From Leptoclinus maculatus (taxonomy: Eukaryota > Chordata > Actinopteri > Perciformes > Stichaeidae), in contig JAVDOI010000019.1 of NCBI GenBank assembly GCA_032191485.1, positions 2,136,612 to 2,200,611 on the forward strand: DNA of 64,000 bases, written 5' to 3'. The position numbers and the translations under genes were made by a program. This document shows, piece by piece, positions 51,567 through 63,783 of this stretch. The notes beneath the pieces are model-generated. The model worked only from the letters and a program-made list of their open reading frames with translations, searched no databases and was not told the DNA's origin. The first letter of the stretch is position 1; each line of letters opens with the position of its first letter.

Positions 51567-52306
51567 TCCCAAACTGTTGCTATTAACAATGCCATCTAGA
51601 TGTTCTTGAGGGGTGCCTTGCTCAGAAGCACCATGACATCTGTGATTAAGGGTTTTTGTTGTGGGAGTTTTCCTGTCAAACATAGGACCTCTTGGTTATG
51701 ACACGGTCTCACGACTTCTGGGTTTTGAGGACCGGCGTTTTTTACCGCTCATTGTTCATCTGGCGCCACAGATATGCAAAGTGGCCCCGGTGAAGCTTTG
51801 TTTCACACTGTGCAAATTGACGCGTGCGTCAGTCAATCACAAACCCTGCCTCGAAGCACTTTACAAAAGGACAAGCCTACGTGGAGCCAACCTCTCAACA
51901 AACCAGTCTCAAAGCACAAAGAACACAAAATAATACGAGGAAAGGAAAAGCACAAGCTAGAAAACATTGAAAATGGTGTAAAAGTATTATTTTGTACACA
52001 ATGCTGGGACGGGATGGCAGATTACTTGTTGCTCAATACAAAGCCAATGTTTGTATTGAGGACTGATTTTTCTGTTCCTCTCGGGGGGTTAAAGTGCAGT
52101 GCTGACAAAACAGACATTTCTCCATCTTCATCAATCTGACTGCCGTGTTGTCAGGAGCCGCAACAGATTACCGTTTTTTTCTTTCTTTTGTGTAATAAGG
52201 TTACTATGTGTGTGTATGGTTATTTTAGGGACAGCTGTAGCCATAGTAACACACCGGGCCACGTGCTGTGCTCTCATTTCAGCACCACGGACAGCTCTCT
52301 CTGTTT

Positions 52307-52341
<35 letters not shown>

Positions 52342-52490
52342 GCTCATCCGCACGCAGTTTGTACAACATTGCGCAAAACATTGTTGATGAGCTATTTTCA
52401 TACAATGTCTCGATGGAAGCCCTTTCGACCTAAAAGGAGAAATATTCCATGGCAACAGTTGTGTTTCTGTTGCTCACAGCTCACTTGACA

Positions 52491-52575
52491 GCAGCACAGT
52501 AGCCTGGAGGTTAGAGAGGCAGGCCTGGAACTGGAAGGTCGCCAGTTTGAATCTGGTAGGAGGGGGAATGAATGA
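52491..52575 (+). mobile_element. tRNA-derived SINE-like fragment
   Basis: TAGCCTGGAGGTTAGAGAGGC resembles an A box and its context, and CCAGTTTGAATCTGG is a B box-like hairpin, spaced as in a tRNA head. The region 52315-52340 just upstream is a (CT)n run. No tRNA cloverleaf is intact, so it is not a tRNA gene. Confidence 0.5.
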
Positions 52576-54544
52576 GAAAATCCCTCCTATATAAATATAA
52601 AGCAGGGCATCACAGATTAAAAAAATTAGGCTCTGTTGGAGGTTTCTGAATTTCAAAATAAAGTAGATTAACCAAATACATTTTGTCCATTTGGGAACGC
52701 TGATTCGTCCACAGAGAAGAGATTGCCCAAGTAGGACATATTTTAATTTATCTACTATTTCCTACTCTTGCTATGGAAATATTGCTCATTGCATCTTTGG
52801 GTAATCTATCTGAACTGTTGCAATGCTTTCATTTTGTGTGGTGAAATATGTAAATAAGTAATTCTATAAAATTGATATACATTTTTCATTTTTGCTCACA
52901 GGTTGCCTTTTGTCACATTTATGCTGTTCCTTTATTAAATCTAACACATTCCCTCACACAAGGAGAGACAAATTAAGTTGACCACCCTTCAAACGCAGAC
53001 TGGCCAATCACAGAGCAGCATGGGTCTCTCAAGCGATGGTTTCAGTTTTTCTTCATTTCCGTAAAAAACCTGTGGAGCTAACATTAGCAGGTTACATTAG
53101 CCTCTATTTGAGCTATGGAGCTGTTTTGTTCTACGAGTGGGTCCCCGTTTGGTTTGTCTCATGCACGAGGATGCTCATGTGAGTGATGCGATACACAATC
53201 TCGTTTGACACTGCTCCACTGGTGTACAGGTGGCGGTAATGCGCCAAGAAAGACAGCAATGCGCTAACAAAGACGGGGGAAGAAGTAAGCCCTTAAAAAT
53301 CGGCTTTGCAAAAGTTTTATTAGGAAGATAATGCATTCCACACAACATGCAACACTGAATGTAAACATAACTTTTGTTTGTTGACCAGAAAACTCCACAG
53401 GTCACCTTTAAATCTTATACGATTGTACGTATACGAGCAGGATTTTGTGACGTCACAAGTGAAACCAATCACGGTTCAATATGTAAGTTATACAAGTGTG
53501 ATGTGGACACCTGAAGAAGCCTCAAGTGCCCATAAACTCAACATTTTAGAAATGTTATGTCAAGTAGTTAAACTCCTGAAATACATAGGTTTTCTTTTAT
53601 CACAGAGAAGAAGATGACAATCCAAGACTTTTTAACAAGGTAATTGTTTCTTTAATTTGGAGGAAAAAAACATCAGATTGTAAAATAGCTATTCTAAGCT
53701 GATTCATTTGATGTGTTCAAACATGTCTGGAGGGGGTCTTTAACTTTCCATGCAGCACTGATGGAACTTTCCACATGCGCTATTCCGGGTAAACAAACTA
53801 CTGGCTTGGATGCCAAATCAAGGCAGCGTGCGCAACAGCTGGGAAGTCATTATTGGCTATCAATCGGCCATCTCCCCATCAAGGATACGGTATTATAATG
53901 ACTTTGGAACATAAAACCTCCAGGAGGCTCGATAGTAAATCCTAAAGTCCCAGAGCTGCCAAATCATCCCCCATGCCGCAGTCAATATCGCCACATCATT
54001 CCCCATGTCAATATCGCCTGCCTGCATCGTGTCAAAATGTTTCCCCCCGGAGCAGCCCAGTGAAATGTTGACGCACGCACAAAGGCGCTTCCTCTGAAGT
54101 CACCTCCTCAGCTCGGGGGCACTCTCTAAAGAGCGAGGGCTGCTTCTTTTGGCCTCTCTGGGGTTTATGAGAATGTTAGCACTACCCTGCTGTATCAATA
54201 AACTAGAAGGGCCATTTGAAATCAATCTTCCTCACCTCACTTACAGTAAAGCACAGCCGGCAGTCAGCCGTGCAGACTGACCCGGATTACTGCCCTGTCT
54301 GAGGTTTACTGAGAGGGAACACATGTCTAAGATAAAGTCATCTGTAAAAAAAAAAAAAAGACGGATTTGTTGTGTTCAAATGTGGCAAAAAATAGTTCCT
54401 TTGCTGAGAACATCGAGGGGGACTGCATCAGCACAGAGGGGTCCGAATGAATAATCGAATTAAAACTACAGCAGCCTCACATGCAACTGTACACCCTGCC
54501 TGCCTGTTGACGGCTGCCCCACACGGCCTGCTGACACACACACC

Positions 54545-54568
54545 TACACACACACACACACACACACA
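54545..54568. repeat. (CA)n microsatellite
   Basis: Twelve CA units in the intergenic region. Confidence 0.85.
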
Positions 54569-55965
54569 TTGGGGGTAAATGGGAAGGGACAATAGGCGGG
54601 TTACTCTACGGTGGTCCTGTCTAGTGTGTCCTTTTTGTTGGGTGAGGATACAGGAAGGACAGGCAGGACAGGCCACACAAAGGAGTACTGCTGGGTTCCC
54701 TATAGGTTACCGTGGCACTCACCTGCGCAGGTAGAGGAGGGGGATCTGCGGAGAGCCATTGCGCCTCAACTCTGAGCGACTCCAGCTGAGTTGCCGGGCC
54801 AGTCAGCCAGCCATGCTGGTTTTTTCCGTCAGGTGAGAGGAGCAACAGCAACACAACTGACTCGGTAGTGCAATCCTCAGCTCAGAGGAAGCTTAGCTCT
54901 GCCGGGATAATGCGCTCCTCCGAATGGCTGACTGGGGTAGATGTAACTCCACAACTCAGGGAATTACAGCCGCACAGAGACAAGCAGAGATTATTGGGCC
55001 CTCTAATGTGCATTACTTACGCGGCCTTCTGTTGAGGTTTAGCTGTGGCGTCTCAAGGGGTCCGCTGCATAGAGCTTAAATTAAAGTTACACAATGAGGA
55101 GTTCAAGCCAAGAAAGGGAGATGACCTGGTCTTTGGGTGGCTGGTTCAAAGTGCAGCCTCAGCGAAAGTAACAAACTCAGGCTGGCAGCTGAAAATTAGA
55201 GCAGAGAATCAGACAATTCATCAGCAAAAAGATTAAGAAAACCAATCCAAAGAGGTTGGGCTGTTATAAAAGGGCATTCCACACTGCTGCGAGACTCCGA
55301 GCAGAGACTAATAAAGTTGTAATTAAGACCTCAAATGTCAACACTGGCTTCCAGTCTGTCAAATAATTGCTTTAAATATACTGCAACTGTGTGACAAAAT
55401 AATCTCTGCACTCAAAGGTCCACTTGATATCTTTTTTCAGATCCTTCAATTGCAATCTCGTCAAGAATAGCAAATGGAAATGAAAATGGTGAGGGGGTTC
55501 CAATATTAAAAAAACAAAAACCTTTTGATTTGAAGTGAACGTGGGCACAGATTATGACAGATTCTTCCGACCCATAGTCACCGAAATGAAAGTTGGACCC
55601 TCACAAGCCACATCTTCGGAACATTCTGTCACTAAAATTGCATTTTTCAGACAAACAAAAACTGAGAAAATGAACTTTGTCCGAGACGTGTCTCTGGAGC
55701 AACACACTCACCTTTAAGAGAAGCAATGAATGAAATAAATGATTGAATTTGTTGCACATTCTACTTCCTCCTAAAGTCTAATTGCTTGGCCAACCCCCTC
55801 TGTGGTTAATTGTACCTGATGGTAACTGATGCTATATAGAGATAGAGTGTGAGAGGCAGTGTCAGGTAGCACACACACAAGCACGCACACACCAGCACCC
55901 ACTCCCATGCGCCCTCTTATTCTGTCAGTAAGGGTATCTGATGTGGCACAGAGACCGGCAGCGCC

Positions 55966-55992
55966 CACACACACACACACACACACACACAC
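55966..55992. repeat. (CA)n microsatellite
   Basis: About 13 CA units in the intergenic region. Confidence 0.85.
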
Positions 55993-56630
55993 GGTCGCCG
56001 CCCCAAACACACTTTCAATTTCAGGGTCCAGTTACAGCAGGTACAGATATGTTCAGGGTGTTAAATATTAAAGGCTGTAACATAAACGGCTAAGAGTTGT
56101 AATTGAGGAAACCGCTAAAAGGTCAAGTTCGGACTACGAGCGGCACAGTGCTCATGCCGTTGACCATGTTGTGTAGCTAGCACTTCTTAAATGTTGACTT
56201 GGAGAGGTCAAGTTCAATGTAAACTCAAAGGAGTGTGATCAAAGCAGGCCCCTGCGGGAAGTGTAGATCTGGGAGGACACAGGTGTATGATGGGACGTCT
56301 ATTCCAGGGGGGATGTTTACAGGGATTATTTCTGGCTAGCGCACATTTGCATGTTCTTATCCGCTCTGTGTTTTTCGAAGCACAATCTGGCTTTACTGAA
56401 GCACATTTTGCAATTGGCTTCGGTCATAAGACCTAAAACTCATTTTAGTTCTTTAAAGATAAAGCTTTCACATTCTGATGGATTATATTAGGTTCAGTTT
56501 ATTGAACATGTATTTCAGGTTGACCAGCGTTTCACCTCATTCTGCACCTTTCCGGCACAAGTTTGTCATATAAGTTTATAATTGGGTTTCTTGTTTTACG
56601 TTTTCTCTCTTAAAAAAAATGATATAACAT

Positions 56631-57320
56631 TTTTGGGAGACAAGCTTATTCACTCTAAGGCTGAGAATTAGAAGTGAAGCTTGATACCACTCTAACTCCC
56701 AAGTGTCAAATACCGGCGCTTGGTAAGCGGCCCTGAGCTTCAACTGTGCCGCTCTTTCAGTTTCCACTTGTTAGATGCATAATGTCTTTGTTTAATAAAC
56801 TTCCGTCTTCATAGGAAGTTAGGTTTCGGCAACACAACCACTTAGGTTTAGGAAAAGAGCGTGATTGACGTTAACTTCACTGACATAGTATGACTCACGT
56901 CACTACCGAATGACTAGGAAGACCTGTGTTTATTTGACCCATCACCTCCCCTCCCACCTGCTCTGTGTGGACTATCTCGCTCTTTATACTACATCAGTTG
57001 CTCTGACCGTTTCATAATGAGGCAGGTGGGTTTAAATTGGAGTTAGAAAGCCCGGTGCATTGGTAATAGGAGAAAAGAGGCACTGACCGAGTTGGGAGCG
57101 AGACCAGGTTGCACTCTCATGTGTACATACGGTAAATATAAGGCTACAGCCAGCTGGTGGTTAGCTTAGCACAAAACCTGGAAACCGAGGAAAGAGTTGG
57201 CTTGGCTTGAGTACAAAATCCACTTTCCAACACTTGTTAAAAATCATGAATTAACATGTGATATCTTGTTAAATTAATCTGTACAAAATAAAGAATAAAA
57301 ATTACAATTTGACATTTTAC
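56631..57320. mobile_element. family A element, copy 3, split by a nested insertion
   Basis: 56631-56693 (TTTTGGGAGACAAGC...GATACCACTCT) is the left end of family A and 57112-57320 (CACTCTCATGTGTAC...GGTTAGCTTAGCACAAAA) its continuation. Between them lie about 418 bp that are not part of the family. CACTCT flanks the insert on both sides (56688-56693, 57112-57117). The insert includes AGGTTTCGGCAACACAACC and TTAGGTTTAGGAAAAGA, a widespread fish repeat motif. Confidence 0.7.
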
Positions 57321-57724
57321 GTTGTTGACTGGGAGCAATCATTTCGTAGAGTCTCCGCTTCATCTTGTAAATGGTGTTAACTCACACTGCACGTTTTAAT
57401 CTGCCTTTTTGCATGCGGCTAGAACCTGCAACTGTTATGCTCACTACTGTCCGGCCACAACGTGGAGCTCACGCTGAACGTAAATTGAATGATTTTGTCC
57501 AGTGACAATTCCAATAAAGTTTCTTCAAAGATGACGACAAAAAATACTTTATAATCTGCATGTTCCGCAGCCAAGTGAAATTTTGCATCACAGCAGTCTC
57601 AGTCAAGACTGCAGCTTGAGCCACAACATGTAAAAAATACACTCCAATAGTACTATAACACGCTTACTTCTGCTTGTAACCAGGCGGCAACCTCCGGTTC
57701 TGCCGATGCGGCAGTTTCTTAAAA

Positions 57725-58215
57725 CGTGCATTCTCTCTACCGACCAGCAGAGGGCGACTCTTCTGGCTGCTAAAAGAGATCAGATTGTATAGAAGTCTAT
57801 GAGAAAATGACTCTATTTCTCTCTTGATTTATTACCTCAGTAAACATTGTAAACATGAGTTTATGGTCTCAATCTCTAGTTTCAAGTCTTCTTCAATACA
57901 GCATGATGTTCATTTAGTAAGTTATGCTCCATTTAGAGTCAAATAGACCATGAAGCAGGGTATGCTGTAGGGCGGGCTTACTGTGATTGGCAGGTCGCTG
58001 CCGCTACCAGAGCCATATACGGTGTCTGTACGTCACTCCTCCGCATTCCAAATATGGTAACTTCTGTTCATTGGTTGCGAAAAAAACAACACGGCGAAGG
58101 CCATAACCCAAGATGGCGACAGCAAAATCGTCGAACTCGAGGCTTCGATAGAGCAGTCCACAAACCACTGGGTGACGTCACGATGACTACGTCCACTTCT
58201 TCTACACAGTCTATG
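57725..58215. mobile_element. dispersed teleost repeat (unclassified)
   Basis: Contains CAGCAGAGGGCGACT, GAAGTCTATGAGAAAATGAC, CCAAGATGGCGAC and the end ACTACGTCCACTTCTTCTAC followed by ACAGTCTATG. I recognise this motif set from an abundant fish repeat; class and exact borders are uncertain. No coding potential. Confidence 0.5.
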
Positions 58216-59218
58216 TTCGTAACAAATCTTTTGACCTCAGACTGCTCAAACTGCAAGACAGACAACCAAAATGTCAACCAAATTGTTGTTCATTCAGGAT
58301 ATTAATCAGGTGTCTTGAACTCGCTCAAACTGCATTTATGATAAAAGAACTGGCAGAAATTTGGCCCGAATCTTAAGTGCTCTGGGGTGACCGATTTAAA
58401 TTGGGCTTAATTGATCCACTTTCAGCCTGGCTTAAAGCGCTGGAAATGTCAAACTACTCTTTTAAGATATGTTCAGATGGAGACGGCAAGATAAGTCAAT
58501 GCAGAGACACGGGTGGACGCAAGCAGATGCAAATTCACACTAAGCAGCACAAATTGAAGGCTAAGTCAGGCCACAGTGAGTTAAACATGTTTCAACTTGT
58601 TGACTCTACTTCTTGAACATACAGCCACAAAAGGGGGAAAAATGGAAGAAAATGATAATGGAGTTCCTGGTAACAAGGAATATAGTTTAGCTGATATGCC
58701 GACAAAATACATTTAGCATTTAAGAAAAGAAATGTATGATTCACTAACAAGGACGATGGTGTAAATGCATGAATGGAGATATCTTCGTCAGACTGAATTC
58801 AAAGGCACAGCATCAAATCTGCATTTATATTCTTGAATTCCTCTTCAAGGCAGCCGCCATAAATAGACTGAAGTGTATCGCACCCACACGTCATAATCAT
58901 ATGTACAAACAGCATATCAGTATTTACATTTACATTGAAGTGTATACACAATATTCCACACATACATGCACAATTTCAGTACTTGTGAGGACCGCCATTA
59001 GGTGCCTTCCCTAGCTCTTAACCCATCGGCTCTACACATCACCTGAGAATATGTATTAATTCACTCCAATTAACCTCAACCCATGTCTTGACCCTGAAAT
59101 AACCCCTTGGAGAAGTGAGGACGGTCTAGATCCTCTACCTAAAGATTTCAAATTCAAATTGTCCCTCACGAACACAGAGTCACATACAGGGCACATATGA
59201 GAGCACACACACACTCTC

Positions 59219-59240
59219 ACACACACACACACACACACAC
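59219..59240. repeat. (CA)n microsatellite
   Basis: About 11 CA units preceded by a degenerate CA/CT stretch. Confidence 0.85.
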
Positions 59241-59680
59241 AGTGATTTCCCCCGTCGTCTGATCTGGTTCATGTCTTCCTGGAGAGGAAGAGAGCAAAAT
59301 CGATTCTCGACGCTCCAGTTTCTTGCAGTTTCCTCCCACACCGACCTCACGCACACCTGTCAGAGCTGAGGCCGTTTTTTCCATAAAAGCTGCAGTGCAC
59401 GTGAAACAAACGTGGCTCTGTGAAAATCAGCCATTTCAAAAGTGCGTCCGTCCTTTTTGTATCGAGTATACTAAAGTGATTTTCGAACTCGGCCTATTCG
59501 GCTACTTTCTAGGAGAAAAACCTGGATTTTTAGGTTTTGTAATACAAACTGTAAAATTATAGTCACAGATGTTTATGTTTGTCAGCAAGCAAGACATTAG
59601 GAATGCACATTTGATTTGGTGATTGGAAGCATAGTGTCCACCCTCTAGTTCCCCCTCTGGTCAGCACTGTTCGCTATGTC

Positions 59681-59719
59681 AGCACCGTTAGCACCATTAG
59701 CACCGTTAGCACCGTTAGC
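59681..59719. repeat. 9-bp tandem repeat, AGCACCGTT, about 4 units
   Basis: AGCACCGTT/AGCACCATT units followed by TTAGCTCTTAGCTGCC. Short; likely part of an older dispersed repeat. Confidence 0.8.
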
Positions 59720-61002
59720 TCTTAGCTGCCGGCTCAGTTTGCCACATTAAGAGCTATGTGGAGGCACTACAAATGCTCTGAGTTTAGAATTGAACTTAAA
59801 ACCCTGTGGAGTTTTCTTGGTTAGTTTAAATTCAGTGTTACTCACCAAAACGCATTAAGTGTACACATGAGACCTAAAAACGTGCTGAATGCATTTGCTT
59901 CCCCCGTAAAACATTTTTTAAAGCTTTGCTAACTCGCAGTCTTCTTCACAGCCCTACCACCGCAGCATGTTAAGAGCTAAACAGGGATTTAACTCTTAAA
60001 ACCATTAGTCCATAGCACAACCAGTGGTCAGAAAACCCACCTTTAAGCTCCCATAATTCTTTCACTAAAAGCGCTGCACGTGGATGAACTGGTTGAAAAT
60101 GGTCTTATTAAAAGAAACACAATATTTGGCGTCAGTCATTTCAGTTTAAAATAGAAAAAAAACTGACCTTCAAAGTAAAGTCACCTTAAAATCTCTCTCC
60201 TGCACATTGACTTTGTCACTTGGACTTGAGCTATTGTGACTTTAAAAACTTCTTAATGTGTGTTTGAACTTCATCAACTTTGGATCTTTTTGTCGGTGTC
60301 TGTAGAGAGAAATGGAGAGAGTAGAAAGAAGTTGCATTGATGCCATTGCATACTTTTAAGTTAACTGGAAACAAATGCCCCCCCACTCATGTTTACTGCC
60401 ATTACATTTACTATCTTACATTTACCATCTTATTCAAGGTGTACATTTGTATTACTGTTGTATTAGAATCCAGCGATGTCATTTCATCGAGGCTGGTTTG
60501 AAAATGAAGCTGGCTTTCTTCATTTTTCAGATGATACATGATTTTTGGCCCTCAGAAGCATCATACATAAAAAAAAAAAAAAAACATACACAAATGCATC
60601 TGGAACAATAAGAATGCTAAAGAGGAACAGGTAACAAAGGGAGGAGAGGTTCAGCGATCCATTCACATTTGGCTCTATTCACCCCCATCACCTCCAGGGT
60701 AAATTCCTTGCTGTGCTAAAAAGCTTACGTTTAGCAGAGTGACAGAGTGCAGAAAGAGGCCTTAAAGCGGCGAGGAATGAAGAGGCTTATCTGTCTAATC
60801 CATTTAGTCCCTCCACACCCTGTACATCACATCATATACAACAGTTAACAGCCGCAACACAGAGCGGCATGAAAGACACTTGTTCCCCGTGCAGTGCACT
60901 CACACCCACTCGTACCTTTCCTGTTCAAACAGTGGTGGAAAAGAGGGGGAGAGGAAGAGGAGCCGGATAGAAGAGGTGAATGGGAAACTGACAGGAAGGA
61001 GC

Positions 61003-61016
61003 GGGGGGGGGGGGGG
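61003..61016. repeat. G14 homopolymer
   Basis: Fourteen G inside a GGAGGA-rich purine stretch (60930-61085), 300 bp past the candidate pik3cg poly(A) signal. Confidence 0.85.
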
Positions 61017-61314
61017 TTGTGAGAGTAGGGAAGAAGTGGGGAAGAAGGAGGAGGCGAAGGAGGAGAGGAAAGGAGGCTCGATAGAGTCATGTGTCAAACG
61101 TGTAGCTCTAGGAGGCTTGCGGTGTTCCGCCATCTTGTGGATAATGTCAATTATTACAGTTTATATTTGAATTAAAAGTCAGGGACAGAATCCTTCCTAT
61201 TGGAGGACCTTTTAAGGCATGTAAAGAGGGAAGATATGAGCGAGAGGAATGTATTTGTGAAGGACAAAACGCAGATGACATCACTTTAATAGTCTGATAT
61301 CATTACAGAGACAT

Positions 61315-61320
61315 TTTATT
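61315..61320 (-). terminator. candidate poly(A) signal of pik3cg
   Basis: AATAAA on the minus strand, about 1.3 kb past the pik3cg stop. It is the first clear AATAAA found downstream of the stop on that strand. Assigned by position only. Confidence 0.4.
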
Positions 61321-62628
61321 TCCAAAATCAAAGATTGAAAGAAGCAACAGTCACAAAAGACTTTAGTACAAAACCAAAGAAAAAAAGGTTTAAAAGCATT
61401 CAAAGCTTTCAAACTGCTGATGCTTGTTGTAGCTTTCAACTGGGAAACGACACGCTCCTATAAAACATAACCATAATCTGTGATGGCCAATACATCCCAT
61501 AATTCATTTGTGGGTTTTGTTTTACCTTGTCTCTTAACCCGGCCCAATCTCTAGCTGTGATGTCATCCATTTGTCAGGACTCATTTTGACAAAAATATTG
61601 TTGCTTTCGGGCAAAGTTGGCTTGTATGAGTGTTTACTATGCTTGAAAACATGCTCTGGCAGTTTAAGACACAATGAGATCACACAGAGATGTTACAATC
61701 CAGTGATCTTGTACAGAATTATTTTAACGTTGCACTGTCTTGATGTAATTCAAATCTTCAAAATCATTGGCCGTAGACAAATAAAAAACACATATGCGTT
61801 CCACCATCCTATAAGAAGTGACTACAGCACTGACCAGCATGTGCTAAACGTCACCAACAGACCAGGATATAGAGCCTTTAACAACAGTCTTTTACAGCAG
61901 TTATAAATTAGCATGATCAAATTGGACTTTTAATACATCATTTATGTTTTGAATACTAAACATTTTTCTTCATTTTTCTTCAACACTCAATCTACCAGAC
62001 AGTGTAGCACTAGCTCAGCGAGAATCCAACAAACAGTGTGACACGTACTGTGTTTTGAAATGAAAACAATGCGAAGGAAATGTGAGCGAAATGTGTTTCC
62101 TCAGCAGGAAATGACAACTAGAAACAGGAAGTAGTTTGAGTTTGTAAAAGGATGAAAATAGCCGCGTAGAGATCCGATTCCTTACTCTGGTTGTTATTCT
62201 CAAAAGGCTTCTTATTCAACCAGAATGATACCATTCACTCGTTTTAGGTAGTGAACCTTTCCGTCTCATAATGCTGTGAGCGGGCAAATGTTTGACTTGG
62301 TCCAAGCAGTGCAATGAAAACAGTCACTCTTGCAGAATTATTAGAATTAATTACACTCAATTTAGCATGTATGCATCTTGTCTGCATACACGCAGCGTCA
62401 CGGCTTTGCTTTAAAAGTTCCAGCCTTTCTCCATCATTGAAATGATTGCCCAACCCCTTCTCTTAGTTAGTCACCTGCTCTCCATATTCACCATAAAAAC
62501 TTCTTTATAGTTTCTTAAAATCTAAAGGTGTGTTCGTCATTTCTATAGCTTTCCAGACTTTTTTGGTCCTCTGCTGTAAGACGTATTTACTTCAAATGAA
62601 AAATAAAACCCAGATATCTTAACCTTTC
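61321..62628 (-). other. probable pik3cg 3' UTR
   Basis: Sequence between the stop codon and the candidate poly(A) signal, AT-rich and without splice-bounded coding blocks. Length inferred. Confidence 0.4.
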
Positions 62629-62828
62629 CTAAGTGGACCGTTTCTCCACACCCTGCTTGATCCCCAGCACCAGGTGAACAAACCAGTTGATCTGCACCAT
62701 CCAGCCCTTTTCCCTGCAGATCTCTATCTGGTCCAGTAGGTGGCGCTGCGCCTCGTCCTCGCTGCGGCCGACGGTCAGCGCCTCGCGGATGTACTCGATG
62801 TCCTCCGTGCTGGTCAGCTGGGGCATGC
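62629..62828 (-). CDS. pik3cg: pik3cg last coding exon
   Basis: 200 bp with stop TAG at 62631-62629. MPQLTSTEDIEYIREALTVG, RSEDEAQRHLLDQIEICREK, GWMVQINWFVHLVLGIKQGV and EKRST. This is the regulatory C-terminal helix bundle of p110-gamma; the W of GWMVQ in the last helix corresponds to the Trp that keeps the kinase inactive off membranes in mammals. Confidence 0.96.
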
Positions 62829-63783
62829 CTGTTTAAAATAAATAAGAGTCTCATCTTTCCAGGCACAAGTACGAGCATTTACCAGAAGCTCTGGTTGTAG
62901 TTGTTCTGTCTTCTTTTTAAAATGAGTGACGGACAAAAACAAAAACTGGATGACTTAGTCAGCGAGTCGTACCGGTCATCAGCATCATGGAGAAGAGGAT
63001 GATGAGCAGGTTGGTGTGGTGCCGAAGGGCGAGGTAAGCCTTCACACACACCTCCTGAGACAGAGATAGAGGACGTTAAATGCATGCGTTGCTGTACACA
63101 CAGACATGCAGGAGATTGGACACCTCTGACGGTCTTAGGGTATTCACATGAAAACAAAACAAAAGAAATCCCATTTGCTGCACCTGGAACTTCTGGAAGT
63201 GGGGGCTGCTCTTCTTTCCTGACGTTCCCATGACGTACAGGAAGTCTGGCGTGAGCACGAAGGGAACCCACTCCTTACTGATCCCCATGAAGCTCTTGTA
63301 ATTCCCCAGGATGTGACCAAAGTCGATGTGGAAGAGATTCCCTGCAGGAACACAAAGGGGATTCGTTTTCAGTACCTCCTGAACTCCGTGCTTCATTTCT
63401 ACATAGAAGTGCATCTGTTTAGTTTGCAACACTGGGCTGGGTTTTATTCTGGTTGGATAATTCTTAAAATTGAGCTTATTCTTGCTGGTTTGATTGTGGA
63501 TGTACTGCAAGTATTTGTGTGCATGTATGAGTCATATTTTCACTTATGAATACCTGTGACCAGAGAAATGTGCAGGTATAAATAAATATATTAAATGAAA
63601 AAAATAAACACTTTTATATTTTTGAGTTTGTCCCAAAGTCAGATGAAAGTACAGACATATGACGTCATTACCAGATTCAGTGATCATGATGTTGTCATTG
63701 TGGCGATCCCCAATTCCCAGAACGTAGGTGGCCACGCAGTAGCCACCACAGGAATACAGGAACCTCTCCACAGCCTGCTGGAA
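62629..63783 (-). CDS. pik3cg: pik3cg, PI3-kinase p110-gamma, last four coding exons (5' part outside window)
   Basis: Gene-level entry. Four minus-strand exons (63672-63783, 63184-63341, 62973-63054, 62629-62828) join in phase to about 183 codons ending in a stop. The protein is the class IB PI3-kinase catalytic subunit, which makes PIP3 from PIP2 at the membrane downstream of G-protein beta-gamma. The visible part is the kinase C-lobe: catalytic loop GDRHNDN, metal-binding DFG in HIDFGH, activation loop TSGKKSSPHFQKFQ, and the C-terminal tail ending GIKQGVEKRST. The DQIEICREKGW...INWFVHLVLGIKQG tail fits p110-gamma and not p110-delta, -alpha or -beta. It lies upstream of, and in the same direction as, the ano2-like gene. 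Confidence 0.93.
62973..63054 (-). CDS. pik3cg: pik3cg second-last exon
   Basis: 82 bp: EVCVKAYLALRHHTNLLIIL then FSMMLMTG. Nearly identical to the mammalian p110-gamma C-lobe helix. Acceptor TGTCTCAG, donor GTACGA. Confidence 0.96.
63184..63341 (-). CDS. pik3cg: pik3cg third-last exon (DFG and activation loop)
   Basis: 158 bp: NLFHIDFGHILGNYKSFMGI then SKEWVPFVLTPDFLYVMGTS and GKKSSPHFQKFQ. DFG binds Mg-ATP; the KK and HF of the activation loop are the class I lipid-substrate signature. Acceptor CCTGCAG, donor GTGCAG. Confidence 0.97.
63672..63783 (-). CDS. pik3cg: pik3cg fourth-last exon (catalytic loop)
   Basis: 112 bp, phase 0 to 1: FQQAVERFLYSCGGYCVATY then VLGIGDRHNDNIMITES. GDRHNDN is the catalytic loop. 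Acceptor TTTGTAG preceded by a short (CT)n tract, donor GTAATG. Confidence 0.96.

Larger units (their letters stand above)
49341..61314. other. intergenic region between pik3cg and the ano2-like gene
   Basis: 12 kb without a recognised gene. Holds the unassigned coding-like block (50348-50544), two further family A elements, a SINE-like element, several microsatellites and a long dispersed repeat near 57725-58215. The stretches 49400-50300, 51600-52300, 52700-54400, 54900-55800, 58600-59600 and 59800-60900 show nothing I can identify. Confidence 0.6.

Noticed and set aside
62543..62878. Alternative 111-codon minus frame across the last pik3cg exon
   Set aside because: Out of frame with the conserved p110-gamma C-terminus; a shadow.
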